Below are positions 46,301 through 57,340 of a stretch of DNA of 64,000 bases, one piece after another. Where the stretch lies: contig CM040088.1 in the NCBI GenBank assembly GCA_022496805.1, positions 1,302,001 through 1,366,000 of the forward strand, read 5' to 3'. Under the pieces are notes generated by a model. The model saw nothing but the letters and a program-made list of their open reading frames with translations. It was not told the DNA's origin and did no database searches. Source of the stretch: Pohlia nutans (Eukaryota > Streptophyta > Bryopsida > Bryales > Mniaceae). A program made the position numbers and the translations under genes. How positions within the stretch are numbered: position 1 is the stretch's first letter; the number at the start of each line of letters is the position of its first letter.

Positions 46301-49179
46301 TGAAGCCAATGAGTGTAATACACGAGTCACGAAGCTCTCGTTATCAAATTTTTAAGTTCCGACTCCTCCCTTTACAAGTCCAAGACGAAAAGTACATAAC
46401 ATTGGCTAAAGAATGTTATGTATTATTTTGGGAAACTAATGATGTTCTCTCCTTTGAAAAAATTGCCTTTTTTAATTTTAGAATAGAATGTTTAGTTTTA
46501 ACCAATCATACCAAATTTCAAATTCTAAAAATAAAATTTGTAATTTTGATGAATATTAAATGGTAAATGCTTCTAAATTCATTAAATGAGTATTTAAAAC
46601 ATTTTTTGAAAGTTTGACTATACAAATAATTACTACACATCATGCTTATCATTTTTTCTTTTGAACCAAACTTCATCGAAGTTGCAGAAGTAACATTTTA
46701 TAACACATCTACGTTTTGCCCTCTCCCTTTGTCATTTAGGGTTAATAAAAATTGAACCAAATAAAATCTTCCAATAACTCATCATTGTGTGATTGTGATA
46801 GTTACGTAGTTTTCTCAACCTATGTCTGAACGAATATTTCAAGGAAACAATGATCATTTTCTGTTGGCCAAAAATTGAGGACACCTCAAGAATTACTTCT
46901 AGTCTTCTAGATAGAAGATTTTAACAAAACACGTTTAATATTATTTCCAAATTAGCTTTGAACTTTGGGATGTAGACACTAGTAGGAGACCTGTTGTTTT
47001 TCATTCTCCATTTCATGGGAACAGTATACAGTGGCTAAATATTATGCTTATATTTCTGTCTTCTTGTGATCAAAACCACTCACCAGCACTAACACAACCC
47101 GTGTGCCTGGCGCCATTTCATTCCTTTTTCATTTATAGTAAATGAAAAACGACACATTTCCTACTAGTGAGAATTCAGGAAGATCGATCACAAGTTCTAA
47201 CACTAAAAGTAACCAGAGCCCTAGGTAGTAATTCAATGTGGAGATGATTGTATAGGGTTACGCACTGGAACGAGTGCGTAACCCCATGTTATTGCACCAG
47301 CGCTCGAGGGCGGCAGCCCGAGTGCCGGTGCAGTAACATGGGGGAACGCACGCGTTCCAGTGCGTAACCCGGCGTTAAGCTCGAGTTCCCATCGAGTTCC
47401 CATGTTTTGGGAGCGTGCATCTTCGGCGTTAAGTTTGCTAACGGTGCATTGCACTGTTAAATTTCCTTCAGTGCAGTAACGGGATGTTAGAGTACAGGAT
47501 TCCTTAAGGGAATTTCAACGAAGTGCTTAACGTGTCCGGGTGTGTGTGAGTGAAGGAATCGCCGTACGCCGCGGAGACGAATACGACGATTACGACGGTG
47601 GTGGACGGAATTGCAGTGAACCTGGTGCGCCTACATGGGCTGGGCCTGCGAAACATCGTGGTGGCCAACTTGGCGTGCATGGCATGCTCGCCCTACATCA
47701 CCGTGGCATCCAATTACACCGCCTGCAGCACCAACACCACGCTAGCGTTTGAGACTTGGCATCACAATGCGCTCCTCGCGCAGCGTGTGCGGTTGCTCAA
47801 GCAGGCGCTGCGTGGCGCCCATTTCGTCATTGTGGATCAGACCAAAGCTTTCCAGCACCTTTTCCACCATGGCTCCCAATATGGCAAGCTCACTCACTCT
47901 CTAGCTCCCTCCCTCCCTGAGCCATTTCCTAGCCAGGCTAGGGCTACTTTCAGTGAACTTGTTGAAAGTTGTGAGGTGGCATGTGTAGTATCATTGAGTT
48001 TCATTCTTCAAATACCACCAGTTCATCGGAAGCAACCCTTGTCAAGACTCCTCTTTATGTTTCGATTTTTGTTTTTCATTTTTCTCCCAATCTCCCCTTA
48101 ATGTTTCGACTGTTTTTTTTCATTTTCTTTCATTTTTCTCCCATTTTTCTCCCCCTACTGTTTCGATTGTTTTTTTTTTTTTCCTTTCATTTTTCCTAAT
48201 CTCCTTATTTGATTGATTACAGAAGGACCGTGAATTTTATTACATAACATTCTTTAGCTTAAGCCGTCAAACCATGAATGTCCAAGAACTAGAAGATTCA
48301 TAGGAGGTATGTTTGTGATAAAGAGGATACTAGAATGAATAAAAAATAAAATGAGAATTGGCTTGATTAATGACTCGTCATAGGCATGAGTAGCCAGAGC
48401 TACCTTTGGTACCACCTTTTGGAGGTAGACTAACTTTATGACAACCTTTTGGAGGTATATCCATATGTGATTGAGCTCAACTTTGAATGGTACCTAACCA
48501 ATGAAATTGAATCCATTCTTTGAGTGATGTGCTTGTGATAAGAAACTCGAGAGTAAAAATGGGCCCAACTATGAATGGTAGGGCTCCAAGTTAGATTCAT
48601 TCTTTGATTGATGTGTTTGTGATAAGAAGGTACTAAGAAGAATTAGAATAGAATACATAAAAATTAGCCCAACTTTTTAATGTGTGTCAAATGGAGTATA
48701 GAATGTTATGATTTAAATAAATGATCACGTTTAGTAAACTGACATGTTTTAGAGTGGCAACTTTGAAAACTCTGAAAACTAAGATCGGTCTATAAATTAT
48801 GTGACAAAGATAACTAGTTCAGTAGGCAAGGCAATGAACCAAATTCAATGAAATGTGCCATTTGTCAAATGAAAATTGGACCTCGGAATTAATTATATAA
48901 ATATGTACTCACTGGTGCGAACCTGCAGGTTTTGAGAATACTTTGACACCATGTTGTGTGGGCAAGAATGACTCCCATGTGCTCAACTGTGGCTACATCG
49001 ACAGCCAAGGCAATCCTCTGTACAAGGTGTGCGCAGATGCACACAAGGCGGTGATCTTTGATGGCATTCATCCCACGCAAGCCGCATGGAAGGCGGTCGT
49101 CCACTTGTATGCGTCTGTTGCAGGCTTCACCTTGGAAGGTCCCATGCTCAATACCTGGATTCGAAAGTACAATATTTGA
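43368..49179 (+). CDS. GDSL esterase/lipase (five exons)
   Basis: Exons 43368-43434, 43579-43725, 44467-44729, 47556-47883 and 48929-49179 join in frame (phases 1, 1, 0, 1) to a 351-residue protein, the usual size for plant GDSL lipases. Residues 1 to about 23 form a hydrophobic signal peptide, so it should be secreted. Block I is AFGDSF with nucleophile Ser35, block III is SLGVND (G145, N147), and block V is FDGIH (D313, H316), completing the catalytic triad and oxyanion hole. The family hydrolyses esters of lipids, cutin or cell-wall acetyl groups; the substrate cannot be told. Intron 4 uses a GC donor (ATG/GCAAGC). Introns 2 and 3 are swollen by MITEs. No lesion is seen. The last exon has a partial copy at 50671. 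Confidence 0.9.
43977..44358. mobile_element. MITE with perfect 32-bp inverted ends in GDSL intron 2
   Basis: 43977-44008 is the exact reverse complement of 44327-44358. Each arm starts GCACTACACTAAATAG and also contains its own near-palindrome around ATAGTATAT. The unit is 382 bp, non-coding, with extra CACTAAT words inside. Target duplication is unclear, so the superfamily is not assigned. CACTA-like text at the end is not accompanied by a matching 3-bp duplication. Confidence 0.75.
45266..45766. mobile_element. PIF/Harbinger-like MITE in GDSL intron 3
   Basis: A 501-bp element has terminal inverted repeats of 26 bp with one mismatch, starting GGGGCGGTTTACACTA. It is flanked by the 3-bp duplication TGA (45263-45265 and 45767-45769). 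A 3-bp duplication plus GG-starting ends fits a Tourist (PIF/Harbinger) MITE, though TGA is not the usual TWA target. CCAAGAGCC...GGCTCTTGG hairpins lie next to the left end. It is related to the element at 50767. Confidence 0.75.
45930..46741. mobile_element. TTAA-bounded MITE, copy 5, in GDSL intron 3
   Basis: Flanked by TTAA (45926-45929 and 46742-46745) with termini CCCCTAAGTGACC and, inverted, CCCTAAATGAC. The one-base length difference makes it the most diverged of the set. Non-coding. Confidence 0.5.
47255..47370. repeat. Foldback hairpin in GDSL intron 3
   Basis: A 116-bp GC-rich segment pairs with itself: the left arm GGGTTACGCACTGGAACG matches the right arm CGTTCCAGTGCGTAACCC, and CATGTTATTGCACC pairs with GGTGCAGTAACATG, around a short centre (GCGGCAG). 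It lies about 190 bp before exon 4. It is either a small foldback MITE or an intronic RNA hairpin. Confidence 0.8.
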
Positions 49180-50625
49180 TATAGTTGTAATGTACTTAAG
49201 CTTACAAGTACATAATAAACAGAAGAACCACCGCTTCAACAACAATGCATCTACATATCATGAAATGACACATACATTCAGTGTTTACAACAACAACGCA
49301 CTACACAACATGAAATGACGCATACATTTGCTTACAGGATGCTAGCAAGTGAGTATATGCATTAATGTAGGATGAACAGGTTACACCTATTGGTACTTGA
49401 TCACTACTCCCATGCATTCCAAGGGACACTCTGCACATGGGTGCCGTAGGAAGAGAAAAAGATCTCATGCTAAGAGAATGGTACATATACTATTGCTAAA
49501 GTGATTACCACTCATGAAGAAGTCGTTTCGTTTGATCTCTCATGCCGTTAGCTGATCAAATCCATATCCGATCCACATATAGTTAGCTGGTATATCCTTA
49601 TACCGTATATAAAACAACTCCTGGAAATATTATATTTACAAAATTTGATATATCATGCGCAGAGCTCTTGAATCATCATACTAGCCTTTATTTTTGGAAG
49701 TTCTATTGTCTGACCATTCAAAGAGAGCTCACATGTAAGAAATATATAGTCGAGTTTTCTCCATGGGGAGAATTAGACTCAAAAATTTGTGCAAAAATGT
49801 AGAAAGCTTGTTACAGTGGTCAACAGTTGCAAAGTGTGTTTAGAACACTGATTTGAAACAAAAAGATTTAACTTTTTTAAAATATTACAAAATGTTTCAA
49901 TACCAATCTATTAAAAAAAGAAAAAGAAAAATTGAAGTTGTCAAACTCATCGTTCTCTAAGGTGAGTGGGCCAATAATCGACATCGACAGTAAAGAGACT
50001 CCTATATTTACTTCATCAATGACACTTCATTGTGTCAAAAACCAACAATCATTCAAATAGTTTTTAAGTGATTGTTGACTTTGAAGCACTATTTGGACTC
50101 ACCAGGTCATTTGTGAGAACTATGTTTATTTTTAGTTTCTTTATGATCCTCCAAGACAAATTCAGTGTTAATTTCAATCCATGTCTATTGTCACAAATAA
50201 ACAACCTAGACCTAAGCACTTTGAAAATTCAAAACTTATTCAATATAATTTCAAAAATTATGATTTAGCTTAGAGTAGATTTAGAATTAAATTGCTAATC
50301 CATTCAAATTATCACATTATACCTCAGATTAATATAAATAGGCACAATGCTTAAAATGTCGGTTTATAACACACCTTAAAAGTCTTGTGCCGCCAATGTG
50401 TTGACCATGGCCATCCAAGTCTCCATAACCATAGCCATCCAAATTTTGATGAAACCATAGCCATGAAAATCTTGAAATCTACAGCTATGTTCAACAACTC
50501 TATTGAACCCTAGGACTCACTATGTGAGAATCTTATGACGAGAAGGAAAGGGGTCATTTAATCCAATTTGAAAGAACATATATATTATAAATTAATTAAT
50601 TAAAATTAAAATGGTAGTTTCAAAC
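49180..50625. other. AT-rich gap downstream of the GDSL gene
   Basis: No gene is recognised. The first part is probably the GDSL 3' UTR. A short direct repeat (CATGAAATGAC(G/A)CATACATT) lies at about 49258 and 49309. Confidence 0.45.
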
Positions 50626-50703
50626 ATGACAGCTACTGGACTTGGTACAGATTGGTTCTTCATTACCGGCGGTGATCTTTGATGGCATTTACCACACGGT
50701 CTC
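50626..50703 (+). pseudogene. Chimeric fragment: kelch-like gene start fused to GDSL tail
   Basis: 50626-50669 matches the first codons of the kelch-like genes (ATGACAGCTACTGGACTTGG, as at 55882 and on the minus strand near 60485). It is joined directly to 50671-50703, which matches GDSL exon 5 (GGCGGTGATCTTTGATGGCA, as at 49047). Both sources are resident in this window. The product is not a viable gene. It records a local rearrangement, such as template switching or repair-mediated fusion. Confidence 0.75.
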
Positions 50704-50766
50704 CCTCTGGTATCATATAGCAGATGGATCCGTCAGGCAATTGGCGGGTGCAAGAAGCGACCCTCA

Positions 50767-51219
50767 GGGCCTCTTTAAACTAGAGATGAGAAGCCGTGAA
50801 GAGAGAAATTTCAGCCAATGGGAGGCCTAGAAACCGAGAAGATCAAAGAATGTCACTTTACACCCGAAATTTTCAGCCCAAGGGACGGAAGGAGGAGAAA
50901 ATGACATGAACAACACTTTTGTCCTTCATAACAAAAAAAGTGCACATTTTTCAAGGCCTCCGGATTTTGCGTCAAACCCACCTCAAGAGGTGGGTCTGAC
51001 GCAAAATCCGGGAGGCCATTTGGTCAAAATTCTCACATCCAATCATTTAATATTTTTTAAGAATATTTAAGAACTTTATTTTTAAAAATCAACACTTTAT
51101 TTTGTGACCCCTTCTCACTTTACACTATATCCAAAGGCCATCAAGTTCAAAGGTTGGGATGAGCTATAACCCTTGTGAGGTTGTCTCCACTGCTTCTCGC
51201 CTCTAGTGTAAAGAGGGCC
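50767..51219. mobile_element. PIF/Harbinger-like MITE, second copy
   Basis: 453 bp, flanked by TCA (50764-50766 and 51220-51222). Ends read GGGCCTCTTTAAACTAGAG and, inverted, GGCCCTCTTTACACTAGAG, with the similarity extending about ten more bases (GAGAAGC). The TTTACACTA core is shared with the element at 45266. Inside is a 26-bp perfect-type hairpin around 50960-51010 (CTCCGGATTTTGCGTCA and its complement). Confidence 0.75.
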
Positions 51220-51222
51220 TCA

Positions 51223-51736
51223 GTCTGCTGAATTCAGGGTCACAATTCTTGATCAATTGCAATCCTCAATCCAAACCACAAGAAGAACATCCCCATTGGG
51301 AAATCATGGAGCATTTTCCCGCATTAAAAGGCGGAAAATGGGAAATGTAGCCAAAATGGGAATTTCTGAATGTGCATTTTCTACCGTGACTTACTACGAG
51401 AATTGACACAGGAATTCCGTTTTTATAATTCAGCTCTTACACGTAGATTTTGATTACCCAAATCAATCTATTTGTAGATTCTAGATTTCCAAATCAACCA
51501 ATTTTGTACGTATCTACACTGAATAGGGGTACGTTCATGGGACCCATACTAATTTGATGACCTTTCACATTATATAAATATTTATCATTTTTGTAAAAAC
51601 CATAGTAATTTTATTTATTTATATTAGACACAAACAGTTAGATAATCAAAATAATAATATTCTTTTGTCATAGAGTAAATTTTCTTACCACAAGTTGATT
51701 TTTACAAAGTAATTCCCTTTTAATTTTTTGGTCCCC
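51223..51736. other. Gene-free AT-rich gap
   Basis: I see no gene or clear repeat here beyond a short hairpin in TTTTCCCGCATT / GGCGGAAAATGGGAAA near 51315. Confidence 0.4.
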
Positions 51737-51740
51737 TTAA

Positions 51741-52548
51741 CCCCTAAGGGTCCCTAGCTTTTTTGGGCTTAAAATCATCATCGCTTTTGATGTGTTATAG
51801 ATTTAAATGTAAGTGAGGTATAGAAATCTCAACTGTAAAATCTTGTAACATACATGTTGTAGATCATGTGGATCAATTTTGGGATCATTTGGCCATATAG
51901 ATTGCAAGATCATAGTGTTTTAGTGCTAAAAAAAGATGTTGAAATTTTCCTAGCAACACAGTTAGAGGTGAAATTTGTTTTCAAAATTACTCAAATGAAA
52001 AAACTTTCAACTATAAAGTAGTTCAAAATCATCATATAAACACATTGGTACCAAAAAAACCTCATGAAAAATTTTAATGTGCCCTAAAATGGCCTTGCAA
52101 TGTCAAAAAGTAGCCCGAAAAGTGACCCATTTGAACCAAAAAGCAAAAAGTTTCCAAACTAGACCCGTGCACTAAAATGACTCCCAAACATTCATAACAA
52201 CATGGATTGACTTGAAAATTTTAACATGATAACTAGACTTCAAGGGGAATTCAACCCAACAAGTTTTATTGAAAACGGACTTGGGATGAAGGAGATACAA
52301 GCCCCTGAAGTTGCTGCCATCAAAATTCACAAAACTGTACCAAAAAAAGATACCTACTTTCAAATGATCACCAAAAATTCAATACATCTTGGGATTGATC
52401 TAAAAAATTTACCACACATTCTATACATAATGCGGGGAGTTTTTGCAAAATTTCGTTATTTTTGGACACTTTTTGCAAAAGTTACAGCTCTTCGAAGGTG
52501 AATGTCCCCCAAAAACGTCCAAAATATGGACGTCGGGACGGTTAGGGG
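51741..52548. mobile_element. TTAA-bounded MITE, copy 6
   Basis: Flanked by TTAA (51737-51740 and 52549-52552), with termini CCCCTAAGGGTCC and, inverted, CCCCTAACCGTCC. Near the right end ACGTCC...GGACGT forms a hairpin, as in copy 2. Interior words are shared with copy 4. Short open frames in it are not convincing genes. Confidence 0.65.
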
Positions 52549-52552
52549 TTAA

Positions 52553-53377
52553 TAGGGGACTCTAAAATAAATTGTGGTTGGTTTGAATAGAGCTACACTG
52601 AAAAAATTTACACTAATTTTTTGGTCTCCTTCAATGTTTTGGAACTCTATTCATTGTAGCTCTTTTCAAACCAACTTGTGATGTAGGTTAAACTCCCTCG
52701 GGGGTTCATTCTATGTATATTTTACTAAATACTTGAGATAAATAGATAATCATGTATTTTGCATGGAGGTGTTACTTTTTATCTTAAGAATTTCTATCAC
52801 CTTATTACTAATATTTTATTGTGTAATATGCATCATTTTTTTTGTATGCTATTTTTTGAAGTTAACATAAATCATCAAATATATATCGTTATATATTAGA
52901 ATAAATGAAATACTAATGTTTTTCTACATGACATATTTTATCATTTGTTGGAAACAAACTCAATAAGAGCCAGTCCGACGTCATCCGCATTTAGAATATA
53001 AGCATTTTGACGACTATCAAAGGTCATTGTCACTGTAAAGTTATAAACCTCACTATATCTACCCAATCATTTACATCATACCAATGCAAGATGTAAGAAA
53101 ACACAACATAGGATCTAAAACTCAATTGGATCCTAGGAGATTGTTCCTAGTATCCCACAGTTGCAAAAAAAATTTGACAACGCTCTTAAAGTGACCCAAC
53201 CACCAACAATGTCGACTGTATACCCTAACGATATCTCTACCCCACTACCTATGATACATAAGCAAAGTCCCTTCTTCCAAGTCCTAAAAATCCACTTATG
53301 AGGTCTCCAAATCTTCTAACCAATGATTAAATGACATGTGTCCCCTACACCTTCATAATGCCATATATATTACTTGG

Positions 53378-53416
<39 letters not shown>

Positions 53417-53602
53417 TACATAATAATCACTCTATATTTTTTTAAACTAGAATATTTGAATAATTAAGACCCCTATTTTGTTTTGAAAAGTATTGTAAAT
53501 TTTAACTTTTGGAGAATAAATTGTAATTTAGTTATTTAATATGTTATAATTTTTTGGAAGTGAACCCCTCGAGACCTCTCCACAGTCACACATGTGCATG
53601 TG
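52553..53602. other. AT-rich gap with long poly(A)
   Basis: No gene. A 35-A run (53378-53412) is the longest homopolymer in the window; it could be the tail of a non-LTR retroelement, but no body is recognised next to it. Confidence 0.5.
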
Positions 53603-56600
53603 CAGACACAATCCATAGGTGGTGAGGTGGTGCAGTATAATAAATTGCTCCAAGCTCCCTTTAGGCCCTTTGCAATTCATTATTGTTTTTGTTGTTTGTT
53701 TTCCTCTCAAAGGTTTTACATACTCTCCTTTTTCTGTGAAAGACGAACCTCTTATCTTGTTTAGAAAAACCTATTAGTTTTCCTTTTTCATTGTTGTAGC
53801 AAGGAATGTGGATTGGATACTTGAATTTCTCTTCAAACTACTTGATCATTCGGAAATATTCGTGAGTGAGGCACTGTTTCTAACCCTAGAGGAAATATAC
53901 ATGCTAAGTAAAAAGATAGATTATGAGGATGGATATGTTATAGGTAGAAACAAAGTTAATCGTAAGCAACAATATTAAAAAGAAGACTAGGTTTAATTGG
54001 CTGTTACACAAGAATAATTTCTATTTGCATAATTGTCTTGAGTTTCATTGCTAACTTAGTTTAATTTAATTTTTATGCTTTTCACTCCTTGTTCTTTGTA
54101 GGACTACCACACCCGACGAGATCAACTATGGACCATCAACACAAGCAGCTTGGTGATTTCACCCAACTCACTATGGATGTGCGATCTCATTTGCATTCTC
54201 GCTTGCACTAATAGTTTGTATTAATTAGACTCTCAAAGCTACTTAGTTAGATAACTTAGATTGTAGCATTGTGCTTTTAAGAATCTTGAGCATTTCTTAT
54301 ACTCTTCAATTGTGTAGAAATGATATCGCAAATAAATTAGGTTTGAAAAAGTACATAACGAAGTCAAATACAAATTCAAATCTTTAAGTTAGCCAAGAGT
54401 TGCAATTTAGACTAAAGTAAAAAGACATAGTATGGTTAGTTAGGTTTGGGAAATGAGACTCTTCCATACGAATGAAAGGTCATTGCATATATGTCACTCA
54501 CTCACTCCTACTACACGTTGCGGAAGAGATTTCACACATACACATATATAGTGTTTGGTAGCATGGATTTGGACATTCTATAATTAGCAAAGTATTTTGA
54601 GATCAAGAGTTGCCATAGGATTTGGTTTTGTAATGAGAAAAGTAGGCCGGCCTAGAGTCACGATTAATGCAGTTTGCAAAGTTGGTCAAGAATTAAGATG
54701 AGATTTTGGTCCGTACAATGTAGTTTGCTCCTTACACCTTGAAGCTTGGAGTGTGCCGGTGCGGTAGAGAATTAAAGATAATTTCAAGTTGCAAATTCTT
54801 GATGTTTACTTGTAATTTAGTGTACATTTGATTTCTAGGATTTATTTATTTTGATCTTAATTGAAAATCTAGTGTAACACAATTAACTTGGTCAAAACTA
54901 TCGCTACTAAAATTACTTACATATACACAAAGTGATTAGTTGAGTCAGATCTTAGCCTTTGCTCATAAAAAATAATGTTGAGTTTAATTTTGGAATTAGT
55001 CTTGAAAACATTTTTATCAAACAATCTTTAGAAATCCTCATCCCAGACCACAACCAAGTGCGTCCCTCCTTAGCCTCTTCCCATAAATTACCTGTTGTAA
55101 TCTATTTAGACTTGGCGAATAATATATTCTACTTGATTTCTCTTCAGACAAATGTTATTAAATGAATGATGCTTTTATTCTTCGATATTCTTTGCAGGCG
55201 GTACAACTTCTGGAGGAGCAAATGGGTCAATGTTCCTTGCAGCCGCAAGATCAGCCGTCAATGAAGACAGCCTTCAATATAAGTAGTAATTCTGACAACC
55301 GAGCTGAGCATCAGCGGATTGCTCCAGTTCTGTCCGAGGATGATGATGAGTTGGCCAGACTGATTCCCAACCCGTCGGTCCGCAAGATGTATTTGGAGTT
55401 GGAAATGAAACTGAAGAGCAAACCACGGGTGCCGGAATGGGATGGGTACTACCACAGCTCCAACATCGCACAACACTCACGCCACCCTTTTCTTACAAAT
55501 GGCCTTGCGCCAAAGCCGAATGCAGGTATAGTACAAGCCAACAAAATGAGCAAATATATAATTATATATATCACATTCATGGTTGTTAATTTCCAGGACT
55601 TGCATGCATGTCATTTTCAACTATCGTGGAGTTTCAACATTGATGGTTTTTCTTTCATTTTGTTTTCTAATTCCTCGTTTGAGTTTTCGATCTACTGTCG
55701 AGCTGATTTTTCTCCGTTCCTAGCTTTGTCGTCGTAGAAATGATATCATATGCATAATTAATTAGGCTCTAGTTCTCAGCGTAGGATTTTCTGCCCCGGC
55801 TTTGTTAAAACTCACTATCCTCTCTCATGGTTTTCAGCTCATGCAGTCATGATCATAGAGAAATGAATTGCTAAGCCTAACATGACAGCTACTGAACTTG
55901 GCACAGCTTACAGAATCGTTACCAGTGCGGGTAGCCTTGTCCTCGTCCGGGCTTACTCAAGTAAGACTATGAGACAATTTCAATCAAAACCTGAAGTACC
56001 AATCAAACCAAAAGTGCCAATCAAACCAAAGGTACCAGCAGTGAAGCAAGCAGGTAGTCGCCGCAATGGCCCAAAGAAGCCGCCGTCACGCCGTGCAGCT
56101 GAGAGCTCCAAATCAAGCTCATCCACCTCGCAACACGGCTCCACCTTCATACTGCCAGAGTGTCCATACTGCACGAGCTGGGACCCGCTTCTAGTCTACA
56201 AGCCCCAAACTTTGGACAGGCGGGAGCGAGTGCGGGAGCTTCCGCGGCCGGATTGTAGTCTACTTCTGGACAGGAGGCAGCCTCCTTGGAACTACAGCGG
56301 CTACCGCTCCGACGTGCAAGACGACACGATGCAGCCTCCTTGGGACTATCGCGGCCACCGTGGTGGCGTGCAAGCCATCATGGTTGCACAGACTGATAGC
56401 TACAAGGTCATCTTAGCTTTCGAAACATATGTAATCGTGTACAGCTCCACGGCCAACGACTGGAGCTACTTTGAGTGCCAGAGACCCACTCCGTTCGGTT
56501 GGGACGGTAAATACGAGACTGATGATCATGTTTTCGTGCTCTGGTCCAGTAACATCCCTTGGGCGTGGTTTGCAGCAAGCGCAATTATACGTGGACGACT

Positions 56601-57340
56601 CTATTGTGCAGACGTGGTGCAAGAATCCCATGCAACGTTCGCACTGCGTCTGTTCGAAGTCGATTACGAAGCCGCCCAAACGTGGAAACTGCACGGCTCG
56701 TTCACTCTGAGAAAGCGCCACTGGGACTTCTTACCGGCGCAGCCAAGCTGCTCCATCGGTCGAGAGATGGATGGCATTCGAATCCTGGAGCTCGTGGAAT
56801 GCATGGGGCAGATTTACGCTGTCATTCCTGCGAGGATTGACGAATACTTGACGACGGAGTTCACCAGTTCGCGCACTAAGGAAGAGGTTCTGTGCGCGGA
56901 CGTTCCAGCTGGGTGCCGTATCCTGCCAATTCAGTTTCATATTCTGCGTCTGCAAGGGGACCGTGATGATGAGCTCGCGCATCGGGTCCTGCGCATTGTG
57001 GTTCCACACATTGTGGACCCTCAGAGTGATGATTCCCAGGACCGTGAGGAACTGTTGCCGAAATTTAAGAGTTCTAAACCGAGATGGGATAATTGGTTCT
57101 GTTGCGCTGCAGAGGGAAGCGTGATCTTCGTGGCCCACGAGCAATACTTGCTGCAGTACGACGTTGTGTCTGGGGTGTCGAAGACTGGGATTGTTCAAGA
57201 GGAAATGTTGCGCCCAATTCCAAACACTCGGTATTCACCGAATATGCAGCTGAAGCCATAGCTAGTAGGTCTCTGATCCATCACGCACCGACAATCCGAC
57301 ATTCATTTGAATTTCCGTGCGACCTATCGTAATATTTCCT
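53603..57340 (+). repeat. Large inverted duplication, left arm
   Basis: Homologous, in inverted orientation, to about 59120-63105. Matching landmarks run the whole length: AGACACAATCCAT (53605 and, inverted, 63108), ATGGACCATCAACAC (54128 and 62418), CAAAACTATCGCTACTAAA (54893 and 61695), both kelch-like exons, and CATTCATTTGAAT past the stop codons (57301 and 59171). Divergence is considerable and there are indels, so the duplication is old. Confidence 0.85.
55162..57261 (+). CDS. Kelch-like (F-box-associated type) protein, plus copy with in-frame stop
   Basis: Exon A (55162-55525) and exon B (from 55838) splice in phase 1 as in the minus copy, but a TGA at 55864 interrupts the joined frame. 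The main open frame restarts at ATG 55882 and gives 459 residues to 57261. The body has features of the beta-propeller part of plant F-box/kelch proteins (LLVYKPQT...RELPRPDCSLL, YKVILAFETYVIVYSSTANDW, GRLYCADVV, MGQIYAVIPARI, EGSVIFVAHEQYLLQYD). No F-box is seen. A Lys/Pro/Ser-rich stretch with a repeated VPIKPK lies near the N-terminus. It may work from the internal start or be a young pseudogene. Function is unknown. Confidence 0.6.
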
